Assembly (NCBI RefSeq): GCF_032854445.1
Contig: NC_088296.1
Span: 17,783,485-17,847,484, forward strand
Source: Liolophura sinensis
Lineage: Eukaryota > Mollusca > Polyplacophora > Chitonida > Chitonidae
Direction of reading: 5' to 3'
Length of the DNA: 64,000 nucleotides
Shown here: in pieces, positions 21,701 through 33,600 of the stretch
Layout of the letters: each line of letters starts with the position of its first letter
Position numbering within the stretch: position 1 is the stretch's first letter
Position numbers and translations under genes: made by a program
The notes under the pieces: model-generated
The model's input: only the letters and a program-made list of their open reading frames with translations
Database searches by the model: none
Told to the model about the DNA's origin: nothing

Positions 21701-22955
21701 CGACGTCATATTGACATGGCCATTATGACGGAGATGACGCAGAAAGACGAAATCTGTTATGTCACACGGAATGAAGCTTGCCACCAAGCTTTCGTAAGAT
21801 TATAGAATATGGTGCAGAACAATCCTTTCTATGTTCACAAGGCTGTAGTCAGTCTACTTATCCCCATGTTTAAGAAATCTGGAAGCTGATATGGTTTTGG
21901 CACGAAAACATATAGCAGTCTGATCCAAACCTTACGGCAATGAGTAAACTGTTGGTCATCAAAAACAGGTTGATCGCCGTGAAAACCAGGTTAGAACAGA
22001 GATGGAGACGCTCTCAGCTAATCAAACCAGAAGTTGTTATCCATGCATTTGTAGTATGATTTACTGCCTTATAGTTACCAGCTTCAAAACGTCATTGAAA
22101 TATGTTAACGATTAGGTAAATACTAATGTGCCCGAGACTTCATTTTTGGCAAAAATCACTGCGGGCGAATATGCCCCATGGGTCACAAAGTAGCAATAAT
22201 AAATCTCATCAACTATCAGCATCGTGCAATAACCCACGATGTTCACACATAAAAATATTTGAGGAATGTGCAGGCTGGCGATTTTAACTATGAAGTTAAT
22301 GCCAAGGTTTGGAAGGTAACTTACCCTTGAAAAATTGGTACTACCTTTAATGAATTGATAAAGAGTGTATGTCGTTTGTAGAAGATACGTAAGTTGGAAA
22401 ATGTTACAAGTAACTGAATGTGATTGATTTAATATTGATACCAGGACCAACTGCTTGTTGAAGAAAGGGATACTATGTAATCAAACATCACAATACTTTA
22501 TTATCATTTGAAGGGTCCTTTTATGGCAGAAAATAAAAAAGGCAATTATATGGGCGAACAAAAGCAAATTAATCTAAGTCTAAATGTAAACTTAGACATG
22601 AAAAAGGTTTGAAAAGGAATATATCTTTTCTGGTGGACACGTTTGTCAGTGATTGATACTTCATATTTAACGACATTTCGTGATTAGCTCATAACACTGA
22701 GTACAAAATTATACTGACTGGTGGAAGACTGGAGGAAACTGAGAACCTGAGCACATAAAGCACTTAGATTGTTACAGATATTACATGATCACTTAAACAC
22801 AAATGACAATGTAACTTTATTTGTTTGTTACAATATTAATAAGCATTAAGACCATTGCCCAATTTTATGCTATGTACAATTTTTCTCCACATGTTAATAG
22901 CCTAGGTCAACCCCCAAAATGGAAAGTACATAAATCCGTTTGAGATCTATGTAGA
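21701..22955. other. Intergenic, nothing recognised
   Basis: No gene or classifiable repeat seen. The end of this stretch may already belong to the 5' part of the retrotransposon starting near 22960. Confidence 0.4.
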
Positions 22956-22959
22956 CATG

Positions 22960-25170
22960 AATGTAGAAAGTCTTTTATAAAGTCCTTAATGAAGATACTG
23001 ATATATTTAGTAACAATATACTTAAAACTATGTCCACTGCGGCCAATAACTCTGCTCCAAAATCATCCGGAGTAGTTCATTCCAAGAAGCCGATACCGTG
23101 GAGGACGAATGAGTGTTCAGCAGCTATCAAAGAGCGCCTTTGCCGGAAGAACCGAGCACAACGTAATAGATTAATAGATGATATCATATTATACAAGAAA
23201 GCTAAAGCTATAGCACAGCGTAAAGTCAAGCGAACACAGAAGGAATACTGGCGGAAGTATTGTTCTAGTCTTAATGTCATGGCTACCATTAAATCTGTGT
23301 GGAATAAAGGTAATTCCATTAAAATTAAAACAACTAAAGGTAATATTTCCACAATTATATCTGATGGGGTAGAAAATGTGACCAGTGAGGACAAAGTTAA
23401 TATACTGGTTGATACGTTCTATTTTGTATTCTCTTCGGACAACTATAATCTAGATTTTGTCCCACATAAAAATGATCATGAAGACATGCACCCTTAGATA
23501 TAGCGTTTAATACCTTACTATTACTGACGACTTTAGCATTACAGGCCTGAATCAGTCTTTGTCTTTACCTGCGGATTCTTCCCTTGGGGAAGACGGCATT
23601 ATGTATTCAAAGATTACAAAGTTACCTGACCACTGTCTCAACACTTTACTTTTGTTGTATAATACTGTATGATCAAGCATGAAGTTAACGTCCACATGGA
23701 AGAGAGCCGTAGTCACTCCGGTCCCTAAACCTGGAAAAGATGATTCTCTCCCATCTTCACATCGGCCCATAGCTCTGACGTCATGCATCTGTAAAACTAT
23801 GGAAAGAATGATTAATTCCTGTCTAATATATTTCTTACCTAAAAATAATGTTCTGACCTCCGTACAGAGTGGATTCAGGTTTGACATGTGATAACACTCG
23901 AAACCGATATTCGTAATTGTTTTTCAGTTAAAGAGTATTTATTTGCTGGGGTACGGCCTGGAGGACGGGTGTGTTGATGAAACTGAAAATGTTAGGATGC
24001 ATCAAGGATTTTTATCTGATCGTTTAATTTAAGTTCGTGTTGGTCGGCATTTCTCTCATCTTCGTCCTGGAGAGAATCGGGTGCCACAGGGGAGTGTTTT
24101 GTCACCCGCTCTTTTTAATATAGCTGCTAATGATCTCCCGGAAGCTATACCTCCTAGCATTAAATGTTCATTGTTTGCTGATAATAAAGCTTTATGGATT
24201 CATTCTCGAAATATCAATGTTTGCAAAATATATATTCAGCAAGGAATAGATGCCATCATTGAATGAGGTGATAAATAGGTTCTTTCCGGTATCTTGGGGC
24301 AATACTCGATAAGCATTTAACTTGAAATACCAACATAGAACAAATAATTAATAAATCTCATCAAGTATTAAATATCATGAGAAGTGTATCTGGGAAATCC
24401 TGGAGGAGGGGGAGGGGAGCAGACAGATAATACATTCTTTTACTATATCGTTCCTTAATTCGTTCTCGACTTGAAAACTGCCGGGAAGCGCATGACTCTG
24501 CTTGTAAGACACTTAAGGGTGGGCTGGTTTCGATTCAGTGCGGTGCGGTGCGGATTTGTACCGGGTGTATACGATCGACGCCACTAAACGTCATGCGGGC
24601 TTTCTGTAAGGAGTGGCCCTTGTACATCCGTTAGATTCCCTCTCGTCCTTAGGTCGTTTGTTAATAAGTCTGCTGGTCTTCAATCTTCATGTTATGACTG
24701 TTCATATGATTTACAGGATTCTCATGCAGTGCCTTTCAGTTTAAGATCCAAACAAATTTCTTCTTTATTGCAGTGTAAGGATTTAAATCTTCAGTTATCT
24801 TTTGTACCTCACTTCCTCCTGTGGTAGATCAAGGATCAATTTTATTGTAATTGGTCAAAATATCTTCACGTGTTTACAGACGCTTCAAGATGCCCCGATA
24901 CCTGATTAGTGGATGCATCCTTCACCAAACCAGAGTTAAAGTATAATAAATCGTTTAGTTTATCTGATTTAATTTCAGTTTTTACAGCTGAACTGAGTGC
25001 CATTATATGTGCTTTAAATTTTCTGTTAGATTTAAAACCGGTCCGAGCTGTTATTTTTACAGATTCATTGTCTTCCATCACCAGTTGTACCAGGGAAACG
25101 TCATACAGTACAGTGCGAAATTTAGATGACTCACCTAAGAAGTATGTAAAAGGCGGTCAGGTGTAATTCT
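22960..25170 (+). mobile_element. Dead non-LTR retrotransposon (RT and RNase H remnants)
   Basis: 23030-23497 is the linker before RT (IPWRTNECSAAIKERLCRKN ... KEYWRKYCSSLN), typical of Jockey/I/CR1-type LINEs. A different frame carries RT: about 23560-23890 (ITKLPDHCLNTLLLLYN, WKRAVVTPVPKPGK, HRPIALTS) and 24081-24266 (MPQGSVLSPALFNI...NDLPEAI). The catalytic box reads FADN instead of F/YADD, so the second aspartate is lost. 24909-25100 is an RNase H remnant (VFTAELSAIICALNFL, IFTDSLSS). The RNase H domain points to an I-group or related clade. Frameshifts and stops make it inactive. The endonuclease is missing, so it is 5'-truncated. Confidence 0.88.
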
Positions 25171-25377
25171 TAATGTAAACAATCCCTGTTTTAAAAAACT
25201 CTTTCTAACCAATGAGTCAGACAAGCGTTTCAGGGCATGAAAAGACTTCGTAAAAAATGTCAACTAAGTACATGAACAAGAGGATGGTTTCCAGCCTATA
25301 TCACGTGCTCTCCTCCATTTAGTAAAGGTAATGGCTGTGACGTTGTAGTTCAACGAGTGAATCTAAGCTGACACATC

Positions 25378-25510
25378 TACACTCAAAAAATGAGTCTGTT
25401 AAATTTAACATGGAGTCTGATGTCTGAGTGATACTAGAATGTATTCTGTTTTTACATTCTGGCATCACTCAGATAGCAGACTTTCTGTTAACATTGACAG
25501 ATTAATGTTT
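25378..25510. mobile_element. MITE-like palindromic element, copy 1
   Basis: Starts ACTCAAAAAATGAGTCTGTT with an internal CTGTTAAATTTAACA palindrome, and ends with CTGTTAACATTGACAG. It resembles 47325-47535 and, weakly, 45043-45146. Confidence 0.6.
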
Positions 25511-25682
25511 AAGTCTATGTAGGGCTGGAAAAGTGAGCCCAGGGAAGCCGGGCATTTCATTTACTAAGCGTTAACACAGACACTGTAGAGGCACTGTCCG
25601 TTAATGTACCTGTTACTGCAATAACTCTGTATCATAAGTTAGTATACAGGCTATAAAACGCAAGTAGTCAGTTATAATATTT

Positions 25683-25920
25683 TATTTGTTTATTTGATTG
25701 GTGTTTTACGCCGTACTCTAGAACAATTCACTTATACGATGACGGACAGCATGATGGTGACTGGAAACGAGCAGAGCCAGAGGGAAATCCACGGACATCC
25801 GCAAGTTGTTGGTAGACCTTCTCACGTACGGCCGGCCGGAGAGGCCGCCATCATGAGCTGGATTTGAACTCATGGCGACCGCATTGGTGAGAGGCTTCTG
25901 GGTCATTGCGCCGCGCTCTC
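25683..25920 (-). mobile_element. Family-A SINE, near full length
   Basis: On the plus strand it reads TTTGATTGGTGTTTTACGCC to GAGGCTTCTGGGTCATTGCG. That is a minus-strand SINE with tail at 25683 and an eroded tRNA head at the right. Confidence 0.85.
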
Positions 25921-26760
25921 TGTTGTGATAAGTAGAATGAAAACGTAAAAAATAACAGTCACTAACTTGAAACACGCGATGATATGATAAATAACGTAAG
26001 GCTTGGCATTGACATACAGCATATTTTCCACATTTTTGGTTAAACAGTAAGGAGATAGGTACTGGGGCTGTGGTAGATGCCGATTGAGCAAGGCGTGCTA
26101 AGGTGTGCTAAGATGTGCGCACTTTTAACAGCAACTGGGGATACCCGGGTTAAAAGGAAAGGAAAAGCATACCAGGATATGGGCTAATCCTACCTCAGCG
26201 GTATTATATACGCTTACTGTTAGCTGACGTCACATACATATTCTCGTCCATCGCTCCGTACTCTGTAGACAACTAGCTACTCTGTACTCATCTTCGCATC
26301 ATCGGTACACAATTTTTAAAACATCTGTATTTTAAAAAATGCAGTTTATCAGAAGATGTCAGGAATCAGTAACAATCATTCATCGCACAGAAAATGCTGT
26401 TCTTTCTCCACGTCAACGGTATAAAGACAAACCCGTCAAATGTTACGAGGGCAGCCCATGAATACAAATGTGCAGGGGGCTCTCGCAATATTGCATCAAT
26501 TTCTGTCTTTTTTCTGATATGATGTTATGATTCTTCTGGTTCTGATAAAGTGGGGGCTTATAAATTGAAAGACTCCGACTGCAGAAGACCAAGAAATAAA
26601 AATGCACAGTTGAAAAGAAGGAAAAAGAAAGAAATTAAAACGCACAGTTGAAAAGAAAAAAAAAACGCTATGTCCCATTTACGGCTCCGTATAGTTTTGC
26701 TCTGATTGTTCATTATACCGTGAAAACTGACAATGTATACAGCCCCTGGCTTAAACAGAG
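25921..26760. other. Intergenic, nothing recognised
   Basis: No supported feature. Confidence 0.4.
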
Positions 26761-26764
26761 TGAG

Positions 26765-26930
26765 TTAAGTATTTACGCCTGGGGTTTTACGTGGTAAAGA
26801 ACAATTTTCATATGTCAACGAGGAGTCATTGTGTGTGTACATATACCGTGTCTTCTTGCTGTTGCCACTGAAGTATCATGCCGTAGACACCAGACATGAC
26901 ATATCACACTGACACAGTATACCGACTGAC
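26765..26930 (-). mobile_element. Family-B SINE, diverged
   Basis: The plus strand reads TTACGCCTGGGGTTTTACGT, then GAACAATTTTCATATGTC, then GTATCATGCCGTAGACACCA. The same series occurs at 53700-53900. This is a minus-strand copy of the SINE seen head-on at 40423-40710. Confidence 0.65.
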
Positions 26931-27262
26931 TGACTGAGGTATAACCTTTTTAACACGTGACTGAGCTGTAACCTCTGTGACATCAATGGGGTTTAACCTT
27001 TATGACATGAATGAGGTTTAACCTTTATGGCACGAATGAGCTGTAACATTTTGCACATGACAGAGGTATAACCTTTATAACATGAACGGATTATAACCTT
27101 TGTGGCATGACAGAGGTATAACCTTTATGGCATAAATGGGGTATAACATTTATTACATGACAGAGGAATGACCTTTATGACACGAATGGGCGTATAATCT
27201 TCATGACTTGACGGAGGTGCAGTGTATAATCTCTATGAAATGAATGAGTTTTAAACTTTCAA
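26931..27262. repeat. ~30-bp tandem repeat
   Basis: About eleven units of the form GAGGTATAACCTTTATGACATGAATG, imperfect. Confidence 0.85.
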
Positions 27263-27344
27263 ACATAATAGGCGGCAAGCTTTACAACGAGAGATTCTAG
27301 GATTGCTCGCAATCAGATAAAGTCAGCTATATGTACAAATTTCT

Positions 27345-27499
27345 TCACCTCTTGTTAGGTGCTTCTTGAAATAAACGGCAGTAGAAGTTGCAAGAGCAAA
27401 CAACAGCGTCGTTGATGAAGGGCCTGACCGTTGCAGTTAGGCAGCGTTTTTTGACCCTCTGCTCCACAGACTTTGGATCACACAGCTTTGAGCAGGGAA
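27345..27499 (-). CDS. Candidate terminal exon of a cysteine-rich peptide, unknown
   Basis: Read from 27499 down, after a possible acceptor (AGTTCGCAG) in phase 1, an open frame gives PCSKLCDPKSVEQRVKKRC, then an acidic/hydrophobic stretch, then VVCSCNFYCRLFQEAPNKR and a TGA at 27347-27345. Six cysteines in about 45 residues (spacing C-3-C-12-C-13-C-1-C-3-C) suggest a disulfide-rich secreted module. The acceptor has a poor pyrimidine tract and no partner exon was found, so this may be chance. No family is recognised. Confidence 0.3.
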
Positions 27500-27939
27500 C
27501 TGCGAACTTCTGGCCGTGTCACAATGCGTACACAACTGGGTAGGATACAGCAGTAGCGTGTCAGGGTGAGCTAGCAAGAAAACCGCCTCTGGACAGTTAT
27601 TGCCTTAACAAGAATATTGTGACTTTGCATTATTTTTGTTCACAAAAGTCAGACTTCTTACGAAAAAATCTGAATGAAAGACTGTTATAATTGAGGAGGT
27701 ACTTCTATGTTCGGTGCAGTTCCCTGAAGTCGGTGTAGTCAGCTAGATCAAATTCATACACCCATGCAGAACCGCTAAATTACGACGCTTGTGTGCACAA
27801 TCATCAACCTGAAAGAGCGCCAAACTAAACAATCGACCCCTTAAACAAGGAATTCATTGGCTGGGTATCAGGCATTTTTTGTATTTTCTCATTGTCACAT
27901 AGCTTAACACCGATAGTACGGGAGAGCGCCTAGGTTTTG

Positions 27940-27947
27940 TGACGTCA
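27940..27947. promoter_or_regulatory. CRE-like palindrome TGACGTCA
   Basis: A perfect CREB/ATF consensus 26 bp upstream of an ATG in good context at 27973. This spacing is common in CRE-driven promoters, but no downstream gene is established, so its activity is uncertain. Confidence 0.35.
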
Positions 27948-27972
27948 CTCTACATAGCTCTAACTTGGCAAA

Positions 27973-28032
27973 ATGGCGTCACCAGTACTGAGAGCCCAGG
28001 TACTGGGGATAGTTCGCTATTTACTGTGTTGA
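27973..28032 (+). pseudogene. Short ORF resembling the start of LYRM4/ISD11
   Basis: The ATG is in strong context (A at -3, G at +4) and encodes MASPVLRAQVLGIVRYLLC then TGA. RAQVL.(x)(x)R..L matches the start of LYR-motif proteins such as LYRM4/ISD11, the partner of the cysteine desulfurase NFS1 in mitochondrial iron-sulfur cluster assembly. The signature LYR is IVR here and the frame stops at 19 codons, with no second exon seen. It would be a decayed first exon at best; nineteen residues are too few to exclude coincidence. Confidence 0.2.
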
Positions 28033-28509
28033 TAAAAAGTGTAGATTTTTAAAATAAATATTTTTATAACATCTCTGGAATACTACTTTATTAAATAATT
28101 CAGTTTTAATGGCTGACTTTATCTTCACTTAAAAGTTAATTCACCTTGAATAATGAACTTTAAGTGGCTTGAAAGAAACAACATTGTTGTTTCATGTATC
28201 TGTGGTTATGTATCATTGCCAAAGTGTCCTGGTATATGGAGGACCCCTGGGTGACTGGAGTAAACCATACAACCCTCGCCATGCACGTGACAAACATCTT
28301 CAACCAAATCCCCTGCTGGCACAGCAATAGATAGATTCGAGAAAACAATGGAGCCATTCTATCCTATCAGAAATTTATATCTATCTTAGCCAGAACTTTT
28401 AAGATTCTTTTCATTTGTTTTATTTAACAAACATTTAGAAATGTACATGTAACAAATCCTGAATAAATATGTACCATAATTATTACAAAAAGATATGAAT
28501 ATCAAGTAT

Positions 28510-29010
28510 GATGGTTGCAATATGTGATATTAATGCTATTCCTGACTGTACCGGTCATGAAATTAAGGCAAATGGTGGCAATGTGTGATATTAATGCTAT
28601 TCCTGACTGTACCGGTCATGAAATTAAGGCAAATGGTGGCAATGTGTGATATTAATGCTATTCCTGACTGTACCGGTCATGAAATTAAGGCAAATGGTGG
28701 CAATGTGTGATATTAATGCTATTCCTGACTGTACCGGTCATGAAATTAAGGCAAATGGTGGCAATGTGTGATATTAATGCTATTCCTGACTGTACCGGTC
28801 ATGAAATTAAGGCAAATGGTGGCAATATGTGATATTAATGCTATTCCTGACTGCACCTGTCATGAAATTAAAGCAAATGGTGGCAATGTGTGATATTAAT
28901 GCTATTCCTGACTGCACCTGTCATGAAATTAAAGCAAATGGTGGCAATGTGTGATATTAATGCTATTCCTGACTACACCTGTCATGAAATTAAAGCAAAT
29001 CACGGAAGGA
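28510..29010. repeat. 61-bp minisatellite, 8 copies
   Basis: TGTGATATTAATGCTATTCC recurs every 61 bp (28522, 28583, 28644 and on to 28949). The first copies carry GTACCGGTCATG and the last three CACCTGTCATG or ACACCTGTCATG, so the two ends evolved separately. A second direct repeat (AATCACGGAAGGATTTCAA) follows at about 28999 and 29121. Confidence 0.95.
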
Positions 29011-29354
29011 TTTCAATAAGATTAAGTATTGCATTAAAACCAAGGCATGAAAATACAAAGCTTACGACGGCTGAGTAATTTGTTTTATTCCGGTAGATTT
29101 TACTATGTACATGTATGTGCAAATCACGGAAGGATTTCAAAGCGATTAAATATTCCAGTAAAACAAAGATATGGAAGTACAAACCCAACGTTGTGGGGGA
29201 GGTGGGGATAAGAGACGTAATTGTAGGTCTGCTAGGTCATTTCACGATCTTTCATCTTCCGTCTGCTTGGACACCTGAAGATGAAGTATAAAGTATTTAA
29301 TTTCTAGTTTCCTTAAAACTGTCACAACTACACACAGATGGAATTTGGCTTTCC

Positions 29355-29850
29355 CTACTTTTACATCTTATTGAATCTAGATTACCATCACATTTGTCAT
29401 TTGAAGCAGTCATCATTTTTGTTTTTTTTTTCCATTCCACACATCAAATGACTCATTACACTTTGTCATCACTTTTGTCCTTGCCTAATTTTACATCACA
29501 TTTGTCATTTTACTCTGCCATCACTTTTGTCTTTTTCTAATTTAACATCACAATTGTCATCTTACTCTCTCATCACTTTTGTCTTCCTCCAAATCTCATG
29601 TGTCATTTTGCTCCGCCGTCACATATGTGTTTTGTGTGTTTTTGTTATCTAACATCAGATTTTCCAAACACTTCACTGACGTCACACGTGACATTTGTCC
29701 TTCAGTCCACTGACATTAACTTCATTGGGCTAATGTTATGTATGCTCCTTCATAGTCTCACATTACGTTTGTCGTTTTCTATTCCTCGATCATGTTTGTC
29801 CCTCATTTCATTGACGTCACATTTGCCCTGTCCTAACGCTTGCGTCTTAC
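29355..29850. repeat. Degenerate ~60-bp repeat (TTGTCATTT/CATCACTTTTGTC)
   Basis: Repeated pyrimidine-rich units such as TTTACATCACATTTGTCATT and CTGCCATCACTTTTGTC, imperfect. Confidence 0.75.
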
Positions 29851-29854
29851 ATTC

Positions 29855-30290
29855 GTCTTTAGTTCGTGGTAGTCGTGGTAGTCACGAATCAAGGTATCCT
29901 AGTGACAGTCACGGACAAGGGATTCCAGTGGTGACCTCAGGGTCAAGGGATTCAAGTGGTAGTCAGTGAATCCAGAGATTCCAGTGGTAATCAGGGAGTT
30001 GAGGGATGCCAGTGGTAGTCACGGAATCAACGGAGTCCAGTGGTAATCATGGGGTACAGGGATCCAATGGTAGTCACGAAGTCAAGGAATACCAGTGGTA
30101 ATCACGGAATCAAGGGAGTCCTGTGGTAATCACGAAGTCAAGGAATACCAGTGGTAGTCACGGAATCAAGGGAGTCCTGTAGTAATCACAGAGTCAAGGG
30201 ATTCCAACAGTAGTCACGGAATCAGATCATCAGATCACCAGTTCAGTGGAGTCAAAGTGTCAAGGGAGTCTTGGTCACATATTGGTTGGA
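29855..30290. repeat. ~40-bp repeat (AGTGGTAGTCACGGAATCAAGG)
   Basis: About ten imperfect units of CAGTGGTAATCACGGAATCA and variants. Confidence 0.85.
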
Positions 30291-30508
30291 GTCAAGAAGT
30301 CAGTGTTACATCTCCGATTTCATTTCCTTCACGGAACGCGTAATATGCAAGGCTTTGACGCTTCATATTCATCAACAATGCAAACTGATCATCCACGAAT
30401 ATAGAAATATCTTAGAAAAAACAGTGCCCTAACAAGCATTCGAGGACCAGTGTTTTTTGAAAGGAGATGAGGTTTATTGCACAAGGGCCACATCAGTTGT
30501 ACTCTTAC

Positions 30509-30690
30509 CTCAGTGATTCGATAAAAAGGATTCATCCCTTGACGCAGTCTTCTGTACCAGCGGTGTCCCTTGACAGTGGCGATGACTGCATACAAAATCA
30601 CCGCGGCGCAAATTACCGCCATTACAATCACGCCAGTCAGAAGACCATTCGATGACCGTTGATTTTTAGAGTTAGTAGGTCTATCTACCG
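30509..30690 (-). CDS. Receptor exon 11: transmembrane and NPFY
   Basis: Acceptor TTTGTTGTAG; enters in phase 1 and ends in phase 0 before donor GTAAGA. It encodes a short Ser/Asn stalk, a helix of about 24 residues (LLTGVIVMAVICAAVILY ...), KGHRWYRRLRQG and MNPFYRITE. If the donor were ignored the frame would run to a stop at 30389, adding about 40 unconvincing residues. Confidence 0.85.
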
Positions 30691-33600
30691 CTACAACAAA
30701 GGATATACAGTTTGCAATTACATGTTTTAGGAAGCGCAGAAACACGAATGTTTTCCTAACACTGTAAAGCCAAATTGTTAAGTTCAAAGCAAACTTCCTT
30801 AATGATTACATTCAGATTATGTTTCTTTATTTATTTTTTATTTAATTGCTGTTTAAAACCATATGTAAGATCTAGTTTTGCGTATATGATAAAGGTCAGT
30901 CTAATGGGCGAGCAATGCCCTGGGTAAAAAGCATTGACCTTTGGCATTTGTTTGACCAAGGGTAGTATTTAACGAAGTAGTGATTGCCATTTCTTACAAA
31001 TATAATACATGTAAAGCTGGCACTCGTCACAGTCAACTGCAATGCTCTTCTCTGCTGTACGCGATCGCTGTCCTTCACCGTGTCTTATGTGTACATGCAT
31101 TTTTCACGTCGAGTGGCATGTTCTTCATACCTGTCCTTGTGAAGTCTACGTGTTGTCTGTCCAATATGTTTAATAAAATGCGTAAGTTAAGGCAAGGGGA
31201 GTTTCTATACTTGTGGTTGTTTAAATATACTGTGCTTATTAGAAATCACTTTTATTGCTGCGTTTTTTTTTACACTTATTTAACGAAATTTGACAGCTAC
31301 AAGAGGACAGGTCATGGTTGATTGCTGTATTTCAGTTAGAATTTACCATGCGCATTTGGAATTGCTATTTGTCTAATGTAGGCGGTAAACAGCTGGCGGT
31401 GATGTAGTAGTCGACGGTGCTTGCCTTTAAATGTCTGGGACGTGCTAGTTGGGGATTCACAGAGGGAGTGTATAGACTTCCAGCCTTCACTGTTTTGTTT
31501 ACACTTGCTCATTGCTTGCGCAGCCAAGGCCTCGTTGAACACCAACTGCATTGCAGGTATACGGTACGCATGTCGGTATATCGCACGGCTGAAAATTCAC
31601 AGGGTTTGTCAAAGGTCCACACCTATGTACACTGTAACCTACACCATGGGTGAAACGTCTTTCTCCGCCAGTTGTATACAAGTTTAGAATCGTCATACAA
31701 AGGTTGATACTTATATATGATATTACGTTGTTCTATCTTTTCGCCTTTCATCTCTGTGAAAACTAAGGAAAAAAAAAACCCATCTGACTCGTAAATCGAC
31801 ATCTTGGTTCCGAGTTAGGCCTACAGGCGATATCACGTTCGTTTTCCATTTCACCGGCCTCAAATATTTAACAGAACGTGATCATATCTTCGAGTAGTCA
31901 AACTTACTTTCTTGGCAGATGTCTCCTTTATATCCGGCAGCGCAGGCGCTTTCATCACACGTTCCGTTGATATGGTTACAAGAGAAAACGTTTTTACAGT
32001 GACATTCGTTCTTACATTTATCTCCGAAACGGCCGGTCGCACATTCTAAAACAAGACAATGATATACAAGTACGTGGAAAAATAATGTGCCATTTGTGCA
32101 AAAGAGAAAATTGACATCGTTCTCAACGAACCAGAGATTCGTCGTTCTCATCAAATCAGACATTCTTTGTTCTCACCAAAGTAGACATTCATTGTTCTCA
32201 GGAAATCAGACATTCTTTGTTCTCACCAAAGTAGACATTCATCGTTCTCATCAAACCAGACATTCATCACAAACAGTGACTTGAACATCATAATTATTAT
32301 ATAATTATGCAACATTTTAATGCTTGGATATTAGTTAGCACAATCTCTTTGTTATATTTGTTTTCTGGCTTCGCTCTGAGAAGATAAAATGAAACACAAA
32401 TGATGCCATAGCACCCAAATTCACGTGTGGTCACGTGCGCATGCGACTGTCTGTGTGTATGTTATCTGTTACTATAATTTTCTGACTAAGTATTCCTAAA
32501 TGGTCAAACCTTCTTGGCAGTTATCTCCCTTGTATCCAGCAGCGCACCCATATTCATCGCATGTTCCGTTGGCATGGTTACACGAGGTAGCGTTCTTACA
32601 GTGACAGAAGAACTGGCATTTTTCTCCAAACCGACCGGTTTCACATGCTAATGAAAAAAAAAGTGTACAAAAAATATAAACCTGGGAAAATTTTCCACAA
32701 TGTTCTAAAGAATCGTTTCCCGTGTGCGTCGTCAATATTACAAATTCAGTTTGTTGCAGCACTCTGATCATTGACTCATAGGCTATTTATCTACATACTC
32801 CTCACATCGCATGCGCCGTTCATTACGTTTGCTTTACATCACTGCCAAATTTTCAACAGAAATCCTGCACTACCTCTGAGTGACTGTGCTCATTTTGATG
32901 GGGCAGGAATTGATGTCAGAAAGCACAAAAACTCTCTTTCTCTCTCAACTCTTTCTTCTAATAATGCTTGATACACATGTACATTCTCTTTATCTAAATC
33001 TCACAAAGGTGCACACGGACACATTAAATAATTTTATTTTAGAGTGTTGATTAAATGTACACGTGCGGACATCAGTAATGATGTTCAAACAAGCCCATGT
33101 TTGTCGAGCAATCTCCTAAGTCCAAGCTTCTCTACTGGTCTTCATGGTGACAGTGATGTATAGTGAGCTCAGCGACACAGGTGGTAAAAGAAGTATGACT
33201 TCGCTTTTGCTTTGTCCCCAATATCTGTGTTCAAACGCTTCGATCTTCGAATTTTTGCAAAAGTTTTGGATATAGAGACTCATGACTCATAGTGTCACAT
33301 GAACAGGTGAGACAGATCTGTATCCATGTCAGCCTCCATTGAGTCTTGTCTGTCAGCAGAGAACACAGATCTCCATGGTGAGAACACAGCGAACGACAGA
33401 TCCAGAGTCTAGCCTCCTTATGCTACACATTTACAAGACTCCCACCGTCCCGGCCGCCAACCCAATGAATGAGAGCCCCAAGTGAGTCCGGCCTACACAT
33501 GGCACAACCCGGATAACCTGGCTTACAACTCATCGTATTACAGCCTTAAATGAGTTCGGCCCACACATGCGACAAGAATCTAGAAATCCCGGTTGACAAA

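Larger units (their letters stand above)
27510..28500. other. Intergenic, with a CRE-like site and a short ORF
   Basis: Apart from the TGACGTCA site at 27940-27947 and the short frame at 27973 described separately, nothing is recognised. Confidence 0.4.
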
